NCBI GenBank assembly: GCA_013398275.1
Contig: VZSE01010767.1
Coordinates: 124,001 to 188,000 of the forward strand
Source of the DNA: Promerops cafer
Lineage: Eukaryota > Chordata > Aves > Passeriformes > Nectariniidae
DNA: 64,000 nucleotides
Direction of reading: 5' to 3'
Shown here piece after piece: positions 57,496-64,000 of this stretch; position 1 is the first letter of the stretch, and every line of letters starts with the position of its first letter. Position numbers and translations under genes: made by a program. The notes beneath the pieces were generated by a model that did not search any database, had not been told where the DNA came from, and was given only the letters and a program-made list of their open reading frames with translations.

Positions 57496-60400
57496 ACAAA
57501 AGTTATTACTGCTTTCCTGGTAGAGGCATTTGTCTGGTATAAAACCAAAGGGCAGTGAGAAACCCATGAAAAGGGAAAGGGACAAGAACTCAGTATTAAA
57601 AAGCTCCTAAGTAGAAACAATTACTGAACAGAATGTGATGTCAGGCAAGCTCCTAAAGCATGACATGCACACCTTTACAGACCTTCAAGCTGGTCAACTT
57701 CAACAGAAATACGAATTTCAATGCTTCAAGTGCCTTGGAAGCTCCCAGTTCAACAAATCTCAACCTTACCAGTAAGAACTATTCCAAACAGGGTGCCCAC
57801 ATGCTTTCTTTCCTGGTTCCACATTTTCTCTTCCTGCCTCATTCCGAAATTACACCTATTCATTAAGACAACAGACAGCATATTGGAAGGAACCTACTTT
57901 TCCAAACATGTACAAAAGCTGAAAAGGATATATGCACAATAAGATGCACTGCTACAGTTAAGTAACTGTTGGAAATCACAATATTTAGAACAGCCTGAAA
58001 AATCTCAGCTGAGTTACAAAAAAACCCTGTAAAAATTCTCCTGACATCTAGACATATATGCTGTTTTCTGCATGCCTCCACCAAGTTTTCTCCCATGCTC
58101 AGCACTTTCAGAAGAAAATCAGAGCAAAAATCAGCAAGAAACAGAGATATAAGAATAGTAGAAGTTACAAAACTTAAAAAGATAAGCTCTCTTGCACTAG
58201 ATTTTCTGAATTTCCTGTGTAGCAACTAATATTTTTTAGTCAATTTCTTGGCACATAGAAAACATGTAAAATTGCAAGGTACATATTTCTTAAACCAAAT
58301 CTTTCAAAGTACAGAATCACAGAACCACTTCAGTACCACACATCAAGAGACAGAAGTGAAAGCATGCATTGTATTTACAGTATAAGAGAAGGCCTATAGA
58401 TAGAAATTATCTTCATCAGCTAGTCTAATGAAATCTTGGAGGACAAGCCTCTCTCCAGTTCAGAAGAAATTTCAAACTTATATGCAAGTACGGAAAGTTG
58501 GACTACATATGTTTAGGTTATATGCAAAATAATTAAGCTATTATCTATGGATTAGAAAGGATGATGAGGTGAGGGGGAGAGGATGGTGAGCAGATTGCAT
58601 TCCAAGGGAAAGAGGTAAATAGACTCTCTGGAATAGAATTTGTCTGTGGGAATAAGTATGAAATTATGGTCAGGTAAAACCACTCATGTCCACAGCTGAC
58701 AGCATAGAGGAAAGCCCTGAATTTCATTTCTATCCTCTTGTGCAGGTGTTTGGCAGATTACCATCCTTAACAGGATGAGACAAAGACCAGAGGGTATTTG
58801 TACAAGAAAAATGGTTCCCTCCTCCAATGACAACTGGGCTTTTGTCCTTCACATACAGTTTGTGTGAACAAGCTCTGCAACACTCACCTGGGTTCACTTA
58901 CAGAGCATTTGATGCAGCAGATTAAGTATCTGATCTTGCAGAAAGTTTATGTACAAAACTTAGGGATTTTTCTAGTGCTGCAGATATGCATCTTACTGCA
59001 GAAACTGCAGGGACATGTTTTTTTCCCAGTTCCTAGATACCAAGCACCATCCTGTAAGCTTTCAAGAATTCTAAATTGACCAGAAAGTGCAATTTTTAGC
59101 CTGCTCAAGTAGAACTGTAGTAGCTTCAGATTTTGCCCATTGAAACAAAGAAACACATGCCAGCAGCCACAGGAAACTGCAGTCAGTGTATCTAAATTGG
59201 TATCTGACATTTCCAGTGAATTCTATCTTCCTGCCCTTTGTTTCTTTTTGAAACAGTTTATCTTTAGAAATTACCTATAAATTGGGGAGGTCTATTCTGT
59301 TTTTCATTCACTGTTTAAAAACCAGCACATTCTGCTGGAGGAAACCACGCAGAAACAACTGAATTATCGACAGCTTAAATACAGCACATCCAAGAGCACA
59401 CCAGGAAATACAGCATGTGCCGAAATAGGCAAAATGAATGGAATCATTTTTACTGCTCCACCTTCACAAATTAAATGTTTAATAATTTGCATAAGAGATC
59501 AAGAGTGGAAACTTGCATTTTAGTCACCCATCTGCCATTAGCTTGCTGCATGAGTCACAGATTATTTGCGCCCCAAGCCTGTAACATGAGAAAAAAAAGT
59601 GGTCACTTGCCTCACAGGGACATTGTGAGGCTTAGTTTGGAGAACACTTTGGCCTCAGCTCAGTGATGCTTCTGAGTACAAGCCTACTTTTAAGTAAATA
59701 AATAGCTACACTTAAGTCAACAACTTTCACACGAAAGTGACGGATTTGCCACATTCACCTTAGGGAACCTGAATAAGATGGTAGGGAAAAATCCAAATAA
59801 AAATCAGGGAAAAGCATTTAAACTACTTCTCATACGGACAATAAGAAGTAGTGTGCAAATATCTGCAGTCTCTAGCAAAACACAACCCCCAACCAAATAG
59901 CTACACCTTAGGACTTCAAAGCAGAAAATTTTCTGCATAATGGTAATATACTTCAGAGAGGTAAAGTTGAGCTCTGGCACTACCTTGAATCACTGGGCCT
60001 ACAATCCTACTCCAAAGAGAAGGATAGTAAGATTAGATACCTATTATTAAATTAGAAAAGCTCTTATAAATAGATTATAAGCATATATGAAAGTACAGAA
60101 TGTAACAGGCAGTGGGGAAAAGAATCAGATGCAGTATTTAGCTTTGGAGAATTGACATATGCAAAAATACTCCTGAGTGTACTCATATAATCACTTAACA
60201 TCAAAGGGTTGTCATGTTTAAGTTGTATTTAAAACATGAATTGGCATAATAACACACTCTCTTCCACATCAGCATGAAGATTTCTTTCTTTCTTAGGCAA
60301 AGCTGTTAAGTTCTTAGAATTTTTTCTTCAGTCCAACTCAAGCTTCAGTAAATGATATGCCACCCCTTATTCTGCATACCTGAAGGACTGTCTCTACAGA

Positions 60401-63400
60401 TTTTAACTGTGCATCAACCACAAAAAAAATGCTGCTTGAAAAACTGAATTGTTGCAGCTGCACACCCACATTCTTTTGTCTTGCCTTTGTATGAGCCAAG
60501 TTAAATGAGTCTGCATTAAAAAATAATTAAGAGCTGCAAATCACATCCAATCACATCCAATGAGAACACAGTGACATCAGCATCTCTTAGCTCTTTGAAC
60601 CCCCAAAGGACTCTTCATATTGGTGATGGATGACTACGAGAAAGGCTATATGATACAGGTCCATAGAATCAGAAGCAGCTGGTAGAATGCAAGCAACATT
60701 TCATGCCTCTTCCAAGGACAAGAAAAAAGCTGACACAGAAGTCTCTGACTCAGTACTATATGCTTTGTACATCAAGAATTTACATAGGTTCAGAGAGCAA
60801 CAAGGTTGCAGAAGAGAAGTCAGTTGAGGATTATTGGATATGTAACACTGCCTCGAGTTTAGGAAGAACTTGACACACAAGCTGGAAGCAGTAGCATCAT
60901 AATGCAGTAGCTTCACCAGATGACTATTACTCACCACTGTCAGACACTGGGTAATTGCCTGGATGGACACTTTGCCTGATGTGATGTGGTCACTCTTCTA
61001 CTATGCTTTTTAAGACCTCATTTAACTGTCTTTCAGCTTCACTTTCCAAAATCACCTCTCCTCCTCTAAGGACCAAATCCCCCTCAACTCAGCCGCTGCA
61101 ACTGCCTGCTGAGATCACCAACACAAAATACACCTTTACCTGATCGCTTATATTAACATGACAAACTGACACACAGTAGCTGAAACATAGTACAGTTTTC
61201 GTTTTGCTGTAGGAATGGTAGCAATGTCGCAGAAGGGCACAGCACATACCAGCTAATGCACCAGGGCACAGAGTCTTGTGAAAAGAGTTTCTACTGATGA
61301 ACTAAAGAAGAATAACTTGACTGTGTATCTGAATGCCAACATAACCCATGGCTCTAAAGTATCTCAGAAATCATAGAGCTACGTGAGTTGAGAACGTGGT
61401 GAAAAAGGAACAGTGACTTAACTTACGCAACATGATACATTTGTACAATTTCGTAAAAGAAAAAACATGCTGTAATTTTCCTTTTATTAAAAACACAGAC
61501 TGCATATTTGGGATATCTCAAAACAGCAAAATCTCAATCTTCAAACAGCAAAACAAAGCCCTGTAATCCACTATTAAGTATGCATCTGCTGAGCTCGTGG
61601 CTACACTCGTATTTTGGCTTACCTACAGTGAATTCCACTCTAGTAAACTCCAAGAACTCTGCACCCTACTGCCAAGTACTGCAACATCCTGCCAGGTATA
61701 GCTAGTCATCTTGCATGACAGCAGTAGCCTTTTTTACACGTTCTTCTTAATCCCATGTGCCAAAAAGATAGAAGAGCTACTAGCACATCCCTTCCGTTAA
61801 CCTACTTCACAACAAAGCAATAAAATCAGTTACAAGTTCTAAAGAATGCATTCTTTAATGCCTTCAGTATTTTCTTTCCATATTGGCAAGTACATTACTT
61901 TTCTCCCTCACATCTTTGCTCAACTCTTCTACTCCTTTTCCACTTTCTTTCTCAGTATTATTATTCCAAGAAAATATTTCTGTGGATTTCTACAACCACA
62001 TCTACAAATAATTCATTCCCATTTTTCTTGCCAAAAATACCTCCATTAAATCAATAGTGAAACCCCTTTTGGTAAAAATAAGCTGAGAATGTATCAAGTC
62101 TAATCACAATTTGACTCCAAACATGAAACTGCAATTTACAACACAGACTTAAATCATGTTTTGATGCATACTATAGGTGATTCTGTGGAACAGCCTTACT
62201 AGTGCAAGGCATGAACTTACTGATACACTTCAGATTATATTCCTATGACTTAATTTTTTAATATACAGAAAGCAATATTTACTAGGTGACAATTTTCCCA
62301 CTGCTTTCTGTCTGAAGTTTCTACATCACTGGTGCATGCACACAGAAGGTGAAGAACAGTTCATCCCAAGCACTGTGGGACAAGCTTCCTTGAAGTCATG
62401 CATGATGTGGCTCATCGGACAAGGAGCTCCTTCAGCTGCGGGGCAGAGGTAGCAGAGGTGTGCCCCTGCAGCTGTGGAGGCTGCAGCATCAGCCTCCAGC
62501 AGACAATGGTGGCCTCTCCTCCCTGGCTCCCACCAGCTCCAGTGCAAGGCAGAATCAAGGGGAGATGGAGCTCCAGTCCTAGCACAGAGAGTAGTCAGAG
62601 CCTTCCCACAGGTAAAGAAGCAAACAGCTCCCTCCTATTCAACAGGTAAGATAAACAAAATTGAGCCACTGCTCATTTTCTGCAAAAAAGACTTCCACAG
62701 CAAGAAGCTGAACTGACTTACCTCAAAACACACAAAAAAGAGTATTCTAAAACTGTTTAATAAAACTCCTGAAACACACTGGACATATAATAAAGGAAGT
62801 TAATGACTGCGCTTTCTATTTAAAGCACATTAAAAGTTGTCCATAATTAAAAAACATTTCTAGTCCCGACAGTCCAAGACATGCAGACATTTCTTCACAG
62901 CCTTGGTGGTAAGAATGTTGTTTTGAAGTATTTAAGTAAGACTGAAAAGCAACTGTCCCACTGCCTCCTGTCATCACTTAAGGAAATAAAACCTCCTAAC
63001 TTCCTTTGAAGTACAAGCAACTCTTAAATGTATCAACTCAAATGAAAAAAAAAAAAAAAAAGCTGCAAAATAACCAAGGTAGTCCCACAGCTTGTGTTCT
63101 GCCTATTTTTATATTCATGCCTTAGAGGAAAAACAACCTTTTTTGGTTTGTCAAGTTGGAAGAAAAGTGAACTGTACCACCAAAAATTAACTTCCAGTCA
63201 CAGGACCTGTAACAGCTAGGAAACTCTTAGAGGATCTCATAGGGCCTTCTAAAAACAATGTTTTTTACACACAGGGGCCACCATCTTCAACCAGTTAATG
63301 TCTCTAGTAACTAGCAACAAATCGGATGAACTGGCTAAAAGCTTCCAGCCAATCCACAACAGCCCTTTCCCCACAAAATACTTTGGGGGTAATGTGTAAT

Positions 63401-64000
63401 TTGTAATTTAAAAAACCCGCAGTGTGCCACTGGAAAACATCTACTGGAAAACAGCATACACCACAGCTCCTGTTGAAATCACACACTGAAATCCGGAAGA
63501 CACTCTCATTTTAGCATGGACCTCACAAGACCCCTTGTCTTTGTCTGTGTCCCCTCCACACTCCCTTCTTCCTGAATCCCTTTGTATTTGGGGGCATTTC
63601 TTGTGCTTTATATATAACTTACTTCCCTGGCCTCTTTGCCTAGCTCAAGTCCCCAGCATACAGTCTGCTGGATGCTGTATTAGTAGAGAGAGTGCAGGAG
63701 GAGCAGGCCCAACAAACTTGATCTGGCAGAAGACCTCACATTTGTGCAGGCAGTGTGCAGGATCTATGTAGACAAAGCACCTCGAAGAGCTGAAGACTCC
63801 TAAGAACAAAGATGAACCTCCCTGCTCCTTACTGCTACCCATGGGCCATTTCACATCAGTAGCTAAGCTGCTGCAAATCTTTTTCTGTGATGCACAAAAA
63901 CAGACTAGTGCAACAAAAAGAAAAAAAAAAAAAACATGCAGAACTATTTTATCCTTATTACATTGTCTTTGTCGAGCCACAGCTGCTATTCTGTTTCTAG

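Larger units (their letters stand above)
52362..64000 (-). other. CEMIP2 intron 1, inner part
   Basis: At least 11.6 kb upstream of the exon 2 acceptor. No CpG island, no promoter-like block and no clear non-coding exon were seen, so exon 1 probably lies outside the window. The CR1 at 56.6 kb is the only large element identified. A G/C-richer patch at about 62,400-62,600 has no recognisable content. Confidence 0.55.

Noticed and set aside
62326..62716. GC-richer patch considered as a CEMIP2 promoter or exon 1
   Set aside because: CpG content is low, and no promoter motif or clear donor on the minus strand was found.
1..64000. CRISPR arrays, operons, phage or bacterial features
   Set aside because: The window is intron-rich vertebrate DNA; no such structures are present.

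Overview
The window is vertebrate nuclear DNA, almost certainly from a bird. It is AT-rich with long introns, and it carries many CR1 LINE fragments, several ending in the CR1-type 3' tail ATTCTRTG. An LTR resembling avian ERVL elements lies in one intron. I cannot name the species. In birds this gene is expected on chromosome Z (human 9q21 synteny); that is family knowledge, not visible here.

One protein-coding gene is present: CEMIP2 (TMEM2), on the minus strand. I rebuilt its full coding sequence by following reading frame, splice sites and similarity to the human protein as I know it. There are 23 coding exons from the ATG at 52347 down to the TAA at 16928. They sum to 4149 nt, or 1382 residues plus stop, against 1383 residues in human. 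All intron phases agree and no frame break was found. The protein is type II membrane-anchored: a cytoplasmic tail, one membrane segment (about 81-102), a G8 domain, a GG domain, a parallel beta-helix region and a second GG domain. The family is linked to cell-surface hyaluronan turnover.

Layout: 1 to about 14,760 is the flank beyond the 3' end of the gene, with CR1 pieces, one of them split by a foreign insertion, and no gene I can support. About 14,760-16,927 is the probable 3' UTR, with a long U/G-only tract. 16,928-52,347 holds the coding exons; introns carry CR1 copies (24.7, 36.8, 45.1 and 50.6 kb), an ERVL-like LTR (26.0 kb) and a probable decayed LTR element (40.6 kb). 52,360-64,000 is the inner part of the first intron, with one fairly young CR1 copy (56.6-57.5 kb). 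The non-coding first exon and the promoter appear to lie beyond 64,000.

No undescribed multi-gene system was found. The unusual points are a probable GC-AG intron after coding exon 17, a 39-nt intronic copy of part of exon 11, a (UG)7 run in the acceptor of the start-codon exon, the U/G tract in the 3' UTR, and the insertion nested in a CR1 copy. Exons are numbered 2-24, assuming one upstream non-coding exon 1.
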